The position numbers were made by a program, and so were the translations under genes. This document shows positions 12,664-21,663 of a stretch of 64,000 nt of DNA, one piece after another; position 1 is the stretch's first letter, and each line of letters opens with the position of its first letter. Below the pieces are notes generated by a model, which was not told the DNA's origin, ran no database searches, and saw only the letters and a list, made by a program, of their open reading frames with translations. The DNA comes from Ramlibacter agri (lineage in GTDB: Bacteria > Pseudomonadota > Gammaproteobacteria > Burkholderiales > Burkholderiaceae_C). The stretch is from the NCBI RefSeq assembly GCF_012927085.1, contig NZ_JABBFX010000001.1, forward strand, positions 2,232,001 through 2,296,000, in the 5' to 3' direction.

Positions 12664-14112
12664 CTACGCCGTCGCCAGCCAGATCGCCTTCGGCTCCGTG
12701 AAGTTCTCGAGCGCGGCCTCGCCGTGCTCGCGCCCCAGCCCGGAATCGCGGGCGCCGCCCCAGGGCAGGCGCACGTCCGTGTAGCCGTAGGTGTTGATCC
12801 ACACCGTGCCGGCCTTCAAGGCGTTGGCCACGCGATGCACCCGGCCGATGTCGGCGCTCCAGACCCCGGCCGCCAGGCTGAACTGCGTGCCGTTGGCGAT
12901 GCGGATGGCGTCGGCCTCGTCGCGGAAGCGGATGACGCTGGCGACCGGGCCGAAGATCTCCTCCTGCGACACGCGCATCTCGTGCTTCACGTCGGCCAGC
13001 ACGGTCGGCGCGACGAAGTAGCCCTGGTCGCCCACGCGCGCGCCACCCGCCGCGAGCTTCGCGCCTTCGCTCCGCCCGATGGCTATGTAATCCAGCACCG
13101 TCTGCATCTGCTTGCCCGAGATGAGCGGTCCCATCGCCGTGCTGCTCTCCCGCGGGCTGCCGACGCGGATGGTGCTCGCGCGCTGCGCGAGCCGCTCCAC
13201 CACCTCGTCGTACACGGCGTCCTGGACCAGGATGCGCGAGCCCGCCGAACAGACCTGTCCGGCGTTGAAGAAGATGCCGGACGCGGCCGCGCGCACTGCG
13301 GCATCGAGGTCGGCGTTGGCAAAGACCAGGTTGGCGGACTTGCCACCCAGCTCCAGCGTCACCCGCTTGAAGTTGCCGGCCGCGCCCTGCATGATGCGCC
13401 GGCCGACCCCGGGCGAGCCGGTGAAGGTGACCTTGTCGACGTCGGGATGGTGGACGAGCGCCTCGCCCACCACGCTGCCCGAGCCGGTCACCACGTTGAA
13501 CACGCCCTCCGGCACGCCGGCCTCCAGCGCGAGTTCGGCCAGCCGCAAGGCCGACAGCGGCGTCAGCTCCGCCGGCTTCACCACCAGCGTGCAGCCGCAG
13601 GCCAGCGCCGGCGCGATCTTCCACATGCCGATCATCAGCGGGAAGTTCCAGGGCACGATGGCCGCGACGACACCCACGGGTTCGCGCACCGTGTAGGTCA
13701 ATGCGCCGGGCCGCGCGGGGACCACCTGGCCGTTGATCTTGTCGGCCCAGCCCGCGTAGTAGGCGAGGGTGTCGATGGCGGCGGGCACGTCCTGGCGGCG
13801 CACCGCGGCCAGCGGCTTGCCGCCATCCAGGCTTTCCAGCGCGATCAGTTCCTCTTCGTGCGCGCGCAGCAGCTCCGCCAGCCGGTAAAGGATGCGTCCA
13901 CGGTCGGCGGCGCGCATGCCGCTCCACGCGGGGAGCGCTGCGCGCGCGGCGGCGACCGCGCGGTCGGCGTCCTCGGCGGTGCCTTGCGCGACGTAGGCAA
14001 TGGGCTGTTCCGTGGCCGGATCGAGCGTGGTGGAGTAGGCGCGGTCGCGGGCTGCGACCCGCCGGCCGGCGATCAGCAGGTCGTGGGTGGGGAGGTCGGT
14101 GCGGGCGTTCAT
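12664..14112 (-). CDS. NAD(P)+-dependent aldehyde dehydrogenase
   Basis: This 482-residue member of the ALDH superfamily oxidises an aldehyde to the carboxylate. It shows 'PWNFPLMIGMWKIAPALA', the catalytic-glutamate block 'TLELGGKSANLVF' (about residue 255), the nucleophilic cysteine block 'FFNAGQVCSAGSR' (about 290), and 'EEIFGPVASVIRF'. The overall pattern is betaine/aminobutyraldehyde dehydrogenase-like, but the substrate cannot be read from sequence. The ATG has a good AGGAGA ribosome-binding site about 8 bp upstream. It is divergent from a ModE-like/PBP regulator, which may control it. Confidence 0.9.
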   Translation of the reverse strand: MNARTDLPTHDLLIAGRRVAARDRAYSTTLDPATEQPIAYVAQGTAEDADRAVAAARAALPAWSGMRAADRGRILYRLAELLRAHEEELIALESLDGGKPLAAVRRQDVPAAIDTLAYYAGWADKINGQVVPARPGALTYTVREPVGVVAAIVPWNFPLMIGMWKIAPALACGCTLVVKPAELTPLSALRLAELALEAGVPEGVFNVVTGSGSVVGEALVHHPDVDKVTFTGSPGVGRRIMQGAAGNFKRVTLELGGKSANLVFANADLDAAVRAAASGIFFNAGQVCSAGSRILVQDAVYDEVVERLAQRASTIRVGSPRESSTAMGPLISGKQMQTVLDYIAIGRSEGAKLAAGGARVGDQGYFVAPTVLADVKHEMRVSQEEIFGPVASVIRFRDEADAIRIANGTQFSLAAGVWSADIGRVHRVANALKAGTVWINTYGYTDVRLPWGGARDSGLGREHGEAALENFTEPKAIWLATA

Positions 14113-14326
14113 CGAAAGCGTCTCCTGTGCAGGGTTCGCCGCCAGCGTAGGGGGACATGCGGGGCCGGCGCAATATGAGACGGGTGTCGTCCAAATAGGC
14201 TCTGGAAAGCCGATATGGCGCTTGGCGCGGCCAGCGCTTAGCATGGGATCCTGCTGGGGCCGGCGGCTTCCCGAACCGGCTTTCGGCCGCATGTATTTCC
14301 CCCACGTTGCAAGAGGGCTGCCAGGC

Positions 14327-15415
14327 ATGCACGAGGTCACGATCAAGCCGGAATGGATCATCCGCCAGGCGGGTGGCGAGTCGCTGCCGCGGCGGCTGGT
14401 CGAACTGCTGGTGAAGGTGCACGAGCTGGGCAGCCTGGCGGCCGCCTGCAAGGCCACCGGCGTCTCCTACCGCTACGCCTGGGAGCTCCTGCGCCAGGGC
14501 GAAACGCTGTTCGGCGAGGCGCTGATCGTGATGGAGCGCGGCAAGGGCTCGAAGCTCACCATGCTCGGCGAAAAGCTGGTGTGGGCGGAAAAGCGCATCG
14601 TCGCCCGGCTGGCGCCGCTGCTCGCCTCGCTCGCTTCGGAACTCAGCGCCGAGATCGAGAAAGCCCGTTCGCCTTCACCGGGCCTGCTTCGCATCCATGC
14701 CAGCCACGGCTTCTCGATCCAGCTGCTGCACGACTTCCTCGCCGCGGCCAGCGTCGCCAACGAGCTGAAGTACCTGAGCAGCCTGGAGGCGGTCGTCTCG
14801 CTCCACAACGGCGAATGCGATGTCGCGGGCTTCCACGTTCCCGTGGGCGAGTTCGAGGCCGACGTGCTGCAGCACTATGGCCGGTGGCTCAACGCGCGCT
14901 CGCTGAAGGTCATCAGCATCGTCACGCGGCGCCAGGGCTTCATGGTGGCGCGCGGGAACCCGAAGGAGATCTACCGCGCCGGCGACCTGGCCCGGCCCGG
15001 CGTGAACTTCATCAACCGGCAGCCGGGGTCGGGCACGCGCCTGCTGCTGGAGCTGCTGCTGCGCAAGGATGGCGTGGCGCCCGCCAGCATCAAGGGCTAC
15101 GAGCGCTGCGAATACACGCATGCGGCGGTGGCCGCCTTCGTGGCGAGCGGCATGGCCGACGTCGGCTACGGCGTGGAAACGCCCGCGCGCCAGTTCAAGC
15201 TCGATTTCATCCCCAGCCAGACCGAGCGCTACTGCCTGATCTGCCACGAGAAGACCCTGGCTGCGCCGGCGCTGCAGCAGGTGCTCGCCGTCCTGCGCAG
15301 CACGAAGTACAAGACGGCCGTGAACCAATTGCCTGGCTACAAGGTGCAGAAGGCCGGCGTGGTGACGGACCTGCGCGACGCCTTCGGCTACTCGAGCACC
15401 ACCCGCGGAAAGTAG
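14327..15415 (+). CDS. ModE-like DNA-binding regulator with periplasmic-binding-protein-like effector domain
   Basis: This protein of about 362 residues has an N-terminal winged helix (about 20-95) of ModE type: 'LVKVHELGSLAAACKATGVSYRYAW' and 'GKGSKLTMLGEKLV'. A substrate-binding-protein-like domain follows (about 115-345) with 'QPGSGTRLLLELLL' and 'AAVAAFVASGMADVGYG'. This is the architecture of one-component regulators whose effector domain resembles TupA/ModA-type or molybdopterin-associated binding proteins. The ligand is unknown and need not be molybdate. ATG 14327 is preferred; ATG 14291 is an in-frame alternative. It is divergent from the aldehyde dehydrogenase, and its 3' end overlaps the convergent formamidase gene by 28 bp. 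Confidence 0.75.
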   Translation: MHEVTIKPEWIIRQAGGESLPRRLVELLVKVHELGSLAAACKATGVSYRYAWELLRQGETLFGEALIVMERGKGSKLTMLGEKLVWAEKRIVARLAPLLASLASELSAEIEKARSPSPGLLRIHASHGFSIQLLHDFLAAASVANELKYLSSLEAVVSLHNGECDVAGFHVPVGEFEADVLQHYGRWLNARSLKVISIVTRRQGFMVARGNPKEIYRAGDLARPGVNFINRQPGSGTRLLLELLLRKDGVAPASIKGYERCEYTHAAVAAFVASGMADVGYGVETPARQFKLDFIPSQTERYCLICHEKTLAAPALQQVLAVLRSTKYKTAVNQLPGYKVQKAGVVTDLRDAFGYSSTTRGK

Positions 15416-16329
15416 TACGACACCACCCAGTTGGGCACGTCGACGATGGAGCTGATGCGAAGGTCGGCGCAGACGCTGCACAGCATGTACGCGTCGAGCG
15501 GGTCGTAGCCGTAGCGGCTGGCGAGCAGTTCGACCATTTCCGAAACGGCCACGCGCGCGCCTTGCATCAGGTCGGGGCCGATGCCCGTGGTCACCTCGTA
15601 GCCCTTGCGGTCGAAGTGGTTCGTCACCGGCCCGGGCACCACGTAGCGCGGCATGCGCAGGCGGGCGCCCTTCACCAGCTCGAATTGCAGCACCACGTCG
15701 ATCGGGCTTTCGATGGCGGTGCCGCAGACCTCGCCATCGCCTTGCGCCGCATGCGTGTCGCCCACCGAGAACAGCGCGCCGGGCACTTCGATCGGCAGGT
15801 ACAGCTCGGTGCCCGCGGCGATGTCGCGTGCGTCCATGTTGCCGCCCACGTTGCGCGGCGGAATGATGCTGTGCAGCCCGGGAGCCGCGGGCGCGACGCC
15901 TATCGTGCCGGTAAAGGGCCGCAGCGGCACGCGGCCGCCCGGCCCGTACATGGCCGGCGCCAGGCCGGGGTCGTAGTTCCAGTGATGCAGGCGGGCGTGC
16001 GGGAACTGGTCGGTGAGCAGCCCGAAGCCGGGGATGTTGCCGGTCCAGCCCCAGCCCGAAGGACGCAGCGACAGCACGGTCACCTTCAAGGCGTCGCCTG
16101 GCTCGGCGCCATCGATATGGACGGGGCCGGTGACCGGGTTGACGCGCGCGAGGTCGAGCCGCTCCAGGTCCGCGGCCGTCGATTCGCGCGTCAGCTGGCC
16201 GGACGACGCATCGACCGTCTGGAATTCGATGGTCTCGCCCGGCGCGATCTGCAGGCAGGGCTGGAACGCGTTGTTCCAGCCGTGGTGGATGTGGTCCTTG
16301 TGGATCGTGTGGCCGGCCAGGGCGCCCAT
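15388..16329 (-). CDS. Acetamidase/formamidase family protein
   Basis: This 313-residue FmdA/AmdA family amidohydrolase would release ammonia from formamide or short-chain amides. Diagnostic blocks include 'VNPVTGPVHIDGAEPGDAL' (about 75-95), 'GDTHAAQGDGEVCGTAIE' (about 190-210) and the C-terminal 'DAYMLCSVCADLRIS'. The ATG has a GGAG-like site upstream. It lies 11 bp downstream of an SDR gene on the same strand, so the two are probably co-transcribed. The family also includes enzymes acting on other amides, so the substrate is open. The 3' end overlaps the convergent regulator gene. Confidence 0.88.
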   Translation of the reverse strand: MGALAGHTIHKDHIHHGWNNAFQPCLQIAPGETIEFQTVDASSGQLTRESTAADLERLDLARVNPVTGPVHIDGAEPGDALKVTVLSLRPSGWGWTGNIPGFGLLTDQFPHARLHHWNYDPGLAPAMYGPGGRVPLRPFTGTIGVAPAAPGLHSIIPPRNVGGNMDARDIAAGTELYLPIEVPGALFSVGDTHAAQGDGEVCGTAIESPIDVVLQFELVKGARLRMPRYVVPGPVTNHFDRKGYEVTTGIGPDLMQGARVAVSEMVELLASRYGYDPLDAYMLCSVCADLRISSIVDVPNWVVSYYFPRVVLE

Positions 16330-16340
16330 GGCTTGCTCCT

Positions 16341-17096
16341 TCAGACGGCGACGGTGAGCGCGCCGTCGATCACCAGGTTGGCGCCGGAGATGCGGCTGGC
16401 GGCGGGGCTGGCGATGAACACCACGCCGTTGGCCACCTCCTGCGGCGTGCCGAACCTGTGCGTCGGGTTGACCTTGAGCGTGGACGCGAACAGGTCGGGC
16501 ATGCCTTTCTCGATGTTCTGCCAGATGCCGCCGTCGAAGTAGGTGTTGCCCGGCGACACGCAGTTGACGCGGATGTTCTGGTCGACCAGCTTGCGGCTCA
16601 GGCCCTTGGCGTAGTGGATCAGCGCCGCCTTGGTGGCGCCATAGGAGCCTGCGGCAAAGTCGACCTCGAAGCCCGAGACGCTGGAGATGAGCACGATGGA
16701 GCCGCAGTCCGACTTCTCGAGGAAAGGCACCGCGGTGGCCACTGCATTGACCGTGTGCATCATGTCGGTGGCAAAGGACTTGGCCCAGCTCTCGGGCGAG
16801 TCGCCGACGGCCAGGGCGCTGACGTTGCACACCAGCACGTCGATGCCGTCCAGCGCCGCGGCGCTGGCCCGGACCCAGCTCTCCAGGGCGTTGGCGTCGG
16901 CGACGTCGAGCGCGCGGCCGAAGGCCGGCACGTCCTTCTTCCTCAGCGCGGCGACCGCGTCTTCCACCTCGCCGGCGTTGCGCGCGCAGACCGAGACACT
17001 GGCGCCTTCCGCGGCGAAGGTATCGGCGATGGCCCGGCCGATGCCCTTGGTGCCGCCGGTGACGAGTGCCCGCTTGCCCTTGAGTCCGAGGTCCAT
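16341..17096 (-). CDS. Short-chain dehydrogenase/reductase
   Basis: This 251-residue classical SDR has the cofactor motif 'TGGTKGIG' (13-20), an NxS-type variant of the NNAG motif ('VCNVSAL'), and the catalytic serine and YxxxK in 'SSVSGFEVDFAAGSYGATK'. 'CARN' after beta-2 suggests NADP(H) preference. It probably acts as an oxidoreductase on a small hydroxy or keto compound; the substrate is unknown. A GGAGA ribosome-binding site precedes the ATG. It is the first gene of a two-gene unit with the amidase. The 150 bp between this start and the FkbM gene stop has no other gene and should carry its promoter. Confidence 0.88.
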   Translation of the reverse strand: MDLGLKGKRALVTGGTKGIGRAIADTFAAEGASVSVCARNAGEVEDAVAALRKKDVPAFGRALDVADANALESWVRASAAALDGIDVLVCNVSALAVGDSPESWAKSFATDMMHTVNAVATAVPFLEKSDCGSIVLISSVSGFEVDFAAGSYGATKAALIHYAKGLSRKLVDQNIRVNCVSPGNTYFDGGIWQNIEKGMPDLFASTLKVNPTHRFGTPQEVANGVVFIASPAASRISGANLVIDGALTVAV

Positions 17097-17245
17097 GGCA
17101 TGTCTCCTTCCGGCAGGCATCTTGCCGCCGGGGTATCCCGCAGACAATCGCCGCCTGTCGGTGCCGCAGCCGGGCCGTAGCTGCGACATGGGCCGTCGCA
17201 ACCTGGACCTACGTGATCTTGACCACGGAACAACGCTCGGCGACT

Positions 17246-17941
17246 TCAGCAGTCGCAGACGTGGCTGCGCAGCAGCCGCTCCCCGAACCGTTCCCTGCAC
17301 GTCGCTTGCAGCTTCGCCGCGTCGTGCCCCGCGGCGCGCAGCGCATCGGAAGCGTGGATTTCCACGGCCAGCAGATCGGCCCGTCCGGCCACCGCGGGAT
17401 CGCGCAACAACTCGTGTTCCATGCCCTCGCAGTCCATCTTGAGGAAGCGGCAGCGCGCGGCGCTCGCCCGCCGCAACGCCGTGGCGAGGCTGACGGAAGC
17501 CGCGTGAACGTCCCGAGCGCCGGGAAGAAAGGCGCTTGCGCTCCCGCTGTTGCTGGGCGAGGCTCCGAGGTGCAGCGTCCGGCCGTCGCCGGAAAGCGCC
17601 TCGTTCCAGGCGAGCACGTTGCGCACGCCGTTTTCGCGCAGCGCCCAGGCGAGGTTGTCGAAATTCGCGGGCATGGGCTCGTACGCGTGGACGACGGCCT
17701 GCGGCCAGCGCAGGGCGCAGAAGATGCTCACGGCACCCACGTGTGCGCCCACGTCGAGCACCAGGTCGCCCGGCCGGAGCTCGAGGGCATCGAGGCCGTA
17801 GCGGTTGCACAGGAAGTCGTGGGCGATCGCTTCGAGTGCGTTCGAGCCCGGCGTGTCGCGCAGCAGCACGTCGATGCCTCGCCAGCGCAGCAGCTGCGTG
17901 CCGTCTTGCCGGCGGCTCAGGATGGGCTGGATGGCGCGCAC
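17246..17941 (-). CDS. FkbM family SAM-dependent methyltransferase
   Basis: The SAM-binding motif I is 'LVLDVGAHVGAVSIF' (about residues 55-69), followed by 'VHAYEPMPANFDNL' and the FkbM hallmark 'FLKMDCEGMEHELL' (about 170). These enzymes O-methylate sugars or other hydroxyl groups, often on polysaccharides and glycans. GTG 17941 is chosen as start because no in-frame ATG exists upstream of the domain. It overlaps the end of the glycosyltransferase gene by 25 bp, giving 231 residues. It is the last gene of the MACPF-protease-glycosyltransferase unit. Pairing with a glycosyltransferase suggests it methylates the glycan that enzyme makes (inference). Confidence 0.78.
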   Translation of the reverse strand: MRAIQPILSRRQDGTQLLRWRGIDVLLRDTPGSNALEAIAHDFLCNRYGLDALELRPGDLVLDVGAHVGAVSIFCALRWPQAVVHAYEPMPANFDNLAWALRENGVRNVLAWNEALSGDGRTLHLGASPSNSGSASAFLPGARDVHAASVSLATALRRASAARCRFLKMDCEGMEHELLRDPAVAGRADLLAVEIHASDALRAAGHDAAKLQATCRERFGERLLRSHVCDC

Positions 17942-19107
17942 GTCCGCAGGTCCGAGAAGATCGCTTCGAAACGCTGCGCCACCTGGGGCCAGGATTCCCC
18001 GTTGCGGCGCACGTGTTCCAGCGCCCTGGCGCTCCAGCTTTCCCGCAGCCGCGCGTTTCCATACAGCAACTCGAATTGCGCCGCCAGGGCGCCCGGGTCG
18101 ACCTCGTGCAGCGTACCCAGCGCCGGGTCCTCGCGAGCGGTGGACGCCGCCAGCAGCGCGTGCCCCCTCCAGGCGTCGCCGCAGCCCGTGTGGTCCGGCA
18201 CGATCTGGGCGGCGCCCGTGGCCGCGTGCTCGAATGCGACCAGGCCCCAGCCCTCGCCAACCGCGGTGTTCACGCCGACGTCGCAGGCGCCGTAGATCAG
18301 GTTCAGGTGTGGGTCGGTGACGCGCGGGTGCTCTGCGTCCCAGCGCGTGAACAGCAGGCGCTCGGCGATGCCGCGCCGCTCGGCATGCGGCAGCAGCCGG
18401 CAGCCCTGGTCGCGCATGCCCGCATGGAAGTACAGGTAGGCGTCTTCCTTGCCCCTGGCGAACCGGGCGAAGGCGTCGATCGTCAGGTCCAGCCGCTTGC
18501 GGGGCTGGTTGCGATTGGCGTTCAGCACGATGAAGGCGTCGTGCAGGTGGGGCCGCGACGCAAACAGCGTGGCCCTGGCCATGCGCCGGGCGCTGGCCGG
18601 CTCGGACGCCAGGGGAGCGAAGCGTTGCAGGTCGATGCCGTGGGGCACGACGCAGGTGGGCCTGTCGAAAGCGCCCAGCGAGCGCAGCACCTGCTCCAGG
18701 TAGCGCGCCGCGAAGTCGGTGAAGACGCAGAGCCGGTCGGCCTGCCCCAGTGGCGCCAGCGAGGCGTCGACGTGGAACTCGTGGTCGATGGGGCAATAGA
18801 CGACGACGGGCACGGCCGGCGCGGCCGCCTTGAGGGCGTGCACAGCCCGGGCCGCGGGAAAGGCTTCGAGGTACAGGAAGACGAGGTCTGGCTGGCTGGC
18901 CGCCGCCTGCGCCGCCAGCGCACGGAAGCCCGACCTGTCCTCGGGCGCCAGCCGTCCTGCCACCACGCATGGAAAGTCGGGATCCGCGGCGCCGCCCATC
19001 TCGAAGTGCGAGACCTCGTGCTGCGGCAGCCAGGCGGAGACGAGCGCCCGCAGCACGCGGCCGAAACCATAGCCTGCGGCGCCGTAGCCGACCGTGAGGA
19101 TCCGCAT
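17917..19107 (-). CDS. GT4-type glycosyltransferase
   Basis: This 396-residue GT-B fold protein starts MRILTVGYGAAGYGFG, the glycine-rich first strand-loop. 'VVPHGIDLQRFAPL' (about 170) marks the domain junction, 'NRNQPRKRLDLTIDAFARF' starts the donor domain, and 'GEGWGLVAFEHAATG' carries the E-x7-E motif of retaining GT4 enzymes. It transfers a sugar from a nucleotide donor to an unknown acceptor. No membrane segment is seen. The start is only 2 bp past the protease stop, and FkbM overlaps the end, so it is tightly co-transcribed with both. Confidence 0.85.
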   Translation of the reverse strand: MRILTVGYGAAGYGFGRVLRALVSAWLPQHEVSHFEMGGAADPDFPCVVAGRLAPEDRSGFRALAAQAAASQPDLVFLYLEAFPAARAVHALKAAAPAVPVVVYCPIDHEFHVDASLAPLGQADRLCVFTDFAARYLEQVLRSLGAFDRPTCVVPHGIDLQRFAPLASEPASARRMARATLFASRPHLHDAFIVLNANRNQPRKRLDLTIDAFARFARGKEDAYLYFHAGMRDQGCRLLPHAERRGIAERLLFTRWDAEHPRVTDPHLNLIYGACDVGVNTAVGEGWGLVAFEHAATGAAQIVPDHTGCGDAWRGHALLAASTAREDPALGTLHEVDPGALAAQFELLYGNARLRESWSARALEHVRRNGESWPQVAQRFEAIFSDLRTCAPSSPS

Positions 19108-19109
19108 GG

Positions 19110-20060
19110 TCAGGAAGGCCAGTCGCCATCCAACTGGTAGAAGTTGTTCTGGCCGGGGACGTTGGGATTCGCGTTCCAGACCGCCCGGCTGGCCAGGGAA
19201 GCGTCCGCGATCGACAGGCCCAGCGCGGGGCAGAACGTCCGGAGATGCTGGAGTGCCGCATCCGCACGCAAGACGGTGGTCCGGTTCTGCAGGTTGCTCT
19301 CGCCGTGGATCACGTAGCCGACGAGCATGGGTTCGGCGCCGCCGCAGTCGTAGACGACCGGTGCTCCCGAGAACCCTGGCTCCAGGACCCCGTCCTGGGG
19401 CAGGACGTCGAAGATGCAGCCGTTCGGGTCGACGTCCTCCACTTTCACGGAAATGTCCTTGATGCCAGTGACGAACTCGGTGCAGACACGAACGATGCTG
19501 TCCTTCTGCAGCGGGAAGTTCGGGCCGGGCGGAATGAACCCATTGCCCTGGCCGGGCAGGTGGAATGCGTCGCTTCGGAAGGCCCGGTTCGGGTTGACGA
19601 AGGCGACCGCGAGGTCCAGAGAGGCCATGGCCCAGGGGGGCGACTTCCAGACATCCGACGGGGCTGAATAAGCGCTCCGGTAGACGACGGGCCCCAGGAT
19701 TTCCGTCCCGATCTTCAGCGGGACCACGCCGGTCACCATCTCCCACTTGTCGGGGATCAGGCCTGGCACCCCGGTATTGACGAAAACGGTCTGCGTCTGG
19801 GTCAATGGGGGCGATGCGACGGGCCACGTGGTCGTTGGTCCCGCCTGTGGCGGTTCGCTACCGATGGTGTGAACGTTGTCGAGATACGCCCACATGCCTT
19901 TGCGGTAATAGCTTTTCTGCAGGACATGCGCCGGAAACACCGCATAGAGCCCCGGGCCATGCTGCGACTGCGCGAGGAACGCGATGGGCGCGAAGGTCGG
20001 GTTCATGTCCGAGACATCGTCGATCTTCATCAATCGCCCGATGCCGAATTCATTTGGCAT
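19110..20060 (-). CDS. Trypsin-like serine protease domain protein
   Basis: This 316-residue protein has a plausible chymotrypsin-fold triad in the right order: H45 in 'VFPAHVLQ', D149 in 'SLDLAVAFVN', and S231 in 'EPGFSGAPVVYD' (GxSGxP). 'VGYVIHGES' after the serine fits the strand that closes the substrate pocket. There is no signal peptide and no zymogen-type N terminus. I infer a protease or a protease-like domain; the triad is read from motifs only, so the protein might be inactive. It sits 14 bp after the MACPF gene and 2 bp before the glycosyltransferase gene. It may process the MACPF protein or act with it. Confidence 0.6.
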   Translation of the reverse strand: MPNEFGIGRLMKIDDVSDMNPTFAPIAFLAQSQHGPGLYAVFPAHVLQKSYYRKGMWAYLDNVHTIGSEPPQAGPTTTWPVASPPLTQTQTVFVNTGVPGLIPDKWEMVTGVVPLKIGTEILGPVVYRSAYSAPSDVWKSPPWAMASLDLAVAFVNPNRAFRSDAFHLPGQGNGFIPPGPNFPLQKDSIVRVCTEFVTGIKDISVKVEDVDPNGCIFDVLPQDGVLEPGFSGAPVVYDCGGAEPMLVGYVIHGESNLQNRTTVLRADAALQHLRTFCPALGLSIADASLASRAVWNANPNVPGQNNFYQLDGDWPS

Positions 20061-20074
20061 GGCTGGCCCCGCCT

Positions 20075-21610
20075 TCAGGACGGAACGTAGCGGAACACCC
20101 CGCCCGAGTACTCCGGCTTCAGGAAAGCCTCCAGCAGCAGCCCGCGCGTGGCGGTGTTGTCGTGCATCGCGAAGGCCTCCAGCGCCGGCGCGCTGCCGCC
20201 GTAGGTGCCGACGATGCCGTAGGAGACCAGGCCCAGGGCCGAGGAGGTATGCTTCAGGCTCCACCAGGTGTCCATGGCGTCGCCCGCGCCAAGGTTCTTC
20301 AGCAGGTTGGCGAGCGGCACGCTCGGATAGAGCTGCACGCCGGACACCCACCAGATCAGGATCGCCACGATGACGTCGCGGTTGCCTTGGTAGGGGTCGA
20401 GGTCCGCCACGACGGCGGCGTACTCCTTCAGCGTCTCCGGGTCGATCGAGTGCTCCGTGATCCGGTACGCCTTGTCCAGTTTCACGGCCAGCGTCGCGCG
20501 GTCCAGCACCAGCGCGCGCACGCCGGGCGAGCCCAGGCTGGGCGCCAGTGACAGCGGCTTGTCGTTCAGGTTGGCGAAGCCCGAGGAGCGCTTGTAGACG
20601 TCATAGTCGTCCGGCGTGTACAGCGTCAGGTTGTTGCCCGCATAGGCCTCGGTGGCCTCCTTCAAGGCCTGGGCCTGGGCGCCCGAGAACAGCGAATGGA
20701 TCGGGACCAGCGAGAAGTCCACCGGCATCGGCATGAAGCGCAGGTCGACCAGCCATTGGTTGTAGATCCAGTGGAAGTTGTCGTTGAAGCCGGGGACCAG
20801 CGCCTCGAGGATGGTGTTGGAGCCGGTGGCGCTGATGCGGACGATGCGCTTGGACGCCCAGTCCTCGCCCAGCTGGTTCCAGGCGACGCCGGCCTCCGCC
20901 TTCGCCGCGAAGAACACCGCCTTGGCTTCCAGCTTGAGCTTGGCCTTGAAGTCGGTTTCGGACTTGCTGTACGTCTTGTCGATCGCCGTGTAGTAGTCCA
21001 GCCGCCCGCCCATGTCCACCTCGTTCACGAAGTGCGTGCCGAACTTGTTGAAGAAGGCGAAGAAGGCGCGGACGTTTTCCTTGTCGGCCGGCTTGTACTC
21101 GGTGGGCAGGCCCTTGAAGTCCGCGTCGTCCAGCACCCACGGCGCCAGCTTGTCGATGGAGGCGTCCAGCAGCCGCAGCTTGTAGTTCTTGCTGCGCACG
21201 CAGACCAGGCCCAGGTAGTAGTCGGCGATCTGCTGGCCGACGCTGGAGAAGGCGGCGTCGAACTCCGCGCTGAACATGCCGTACTTGCCGGACACGTTCG
21301 CCTGCGCGCTGAAGTACTGGCTGACGCTGGACTTGGAGTTGAACGTCGTCGATTCGCCGCTCTGCACGCCGAGTTCCACCGGGTCGTCGACGTTCTGCGG
21401 CAGGAGGTAGAGCATGCCCGATTGCGGCGAGCGCCACACGCGCAGCGCCGGCTGGGTCATGTCGAACAGGGTGGCCTTGGCGGAGGCGGCGTTGTAGCGG
21501 CCGAAGATGTTGAAGCCCTTGCCGAGGACGGCGTGCCCGGGCACGAGGCTGGGAATTTCAGGCAGGCCCAGTTCGTGGCGTGCGTGCTTCAAGGCTGCGA
21601 TGTCCGGCAT
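20075..21610 (-). CDS. MACPF-domain pore-forming protein
   Basis: This 511-residue protein carries the membrane-attack-complex/perforin signature at residues 190-202: F-G-T-H-F, six residues, then G-G ('FGTHFVNEVDMGG'). The flanking regions fit the MACPF fold, with residues about 80-130 and 210-245 positioned where the two transmembrane-hairpin helical clusters lie in perforin-type proteins. The C-terminal third (about 300-511) is unassigned and ends in an aromatic-rich segment. There is no N-terminal signal peptide, so export, if any, uses another route or lysis. A very strong GGGGAGG ribosome-binding site precedes the ATG. It heads a four-gene operon (protease, glycosyltransferase, FkbM). 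Target and role (toxin, predation or defence) are inference. Confidence 0.82.
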   Translation of the reverse strand: MPDIAALKHARHELGLPEIPSLVPGHAVLGKGFNIFGRYNAASAKATLFDMTQPALRVWRSPQSGMLYLLPQNVDDPVELGVQSGESTTFNSKSSVSQYFSAQANVSGKYGMFSAEFDAAFSSVGQQIADYYLGLVCVRSKNYKLRLLDASIDKLAPWVLDDADFKGLPTEYKPADKENVRAFFAFFNKFGTHFVNEVDMGGRLDYYTAIDKTYSKSETDFKAKLKLEAKAVFFAAKAEAGVAWNQLGEDWASKRIVRISATGSNTILEALVPGFNDNFHWIYNQWLVDLRFMPMPVDFSLVPIHSLFSGAQAQALKEATEAYAGNNLTLYTPDDYDVYKRSSGFANLNDKPLSLAPSLGSPGVRALVLDRATLAVKLDKAYRITEHSIDPETLKEYAAVVADLDPYQGNRDVIVAILIWWVSGVQLYPSVPLANLLKNLGAGDAMDTWWSLKHTSSALGLVSYGIVGTYGGSAPALEAFAMHDNTATRGLLLEAFLKPEYSGGVFRYVPS

Positions 21611-21663
21611 GCGTCCTCCCCGTTTCGGAATGGCGGATGCTACGGAGGCGCGCGGAATCCGTA

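Noticed and set aside
12655..12667. Small palindrome GTAGCG-C-CGCTAC between the msrA and aldehyde dehydrogenase stop codons
   Set aside because: A one-base loop cannot form a normal terminator hairpin and there is no U-tract.
17941..19267. Long minus-strand frame joined upstream to the FkbM methyltransferase
   Set aside because: This is a second frame of the glycosyltransferase gene; the methyltransferase domain begins only after GTG 17941.
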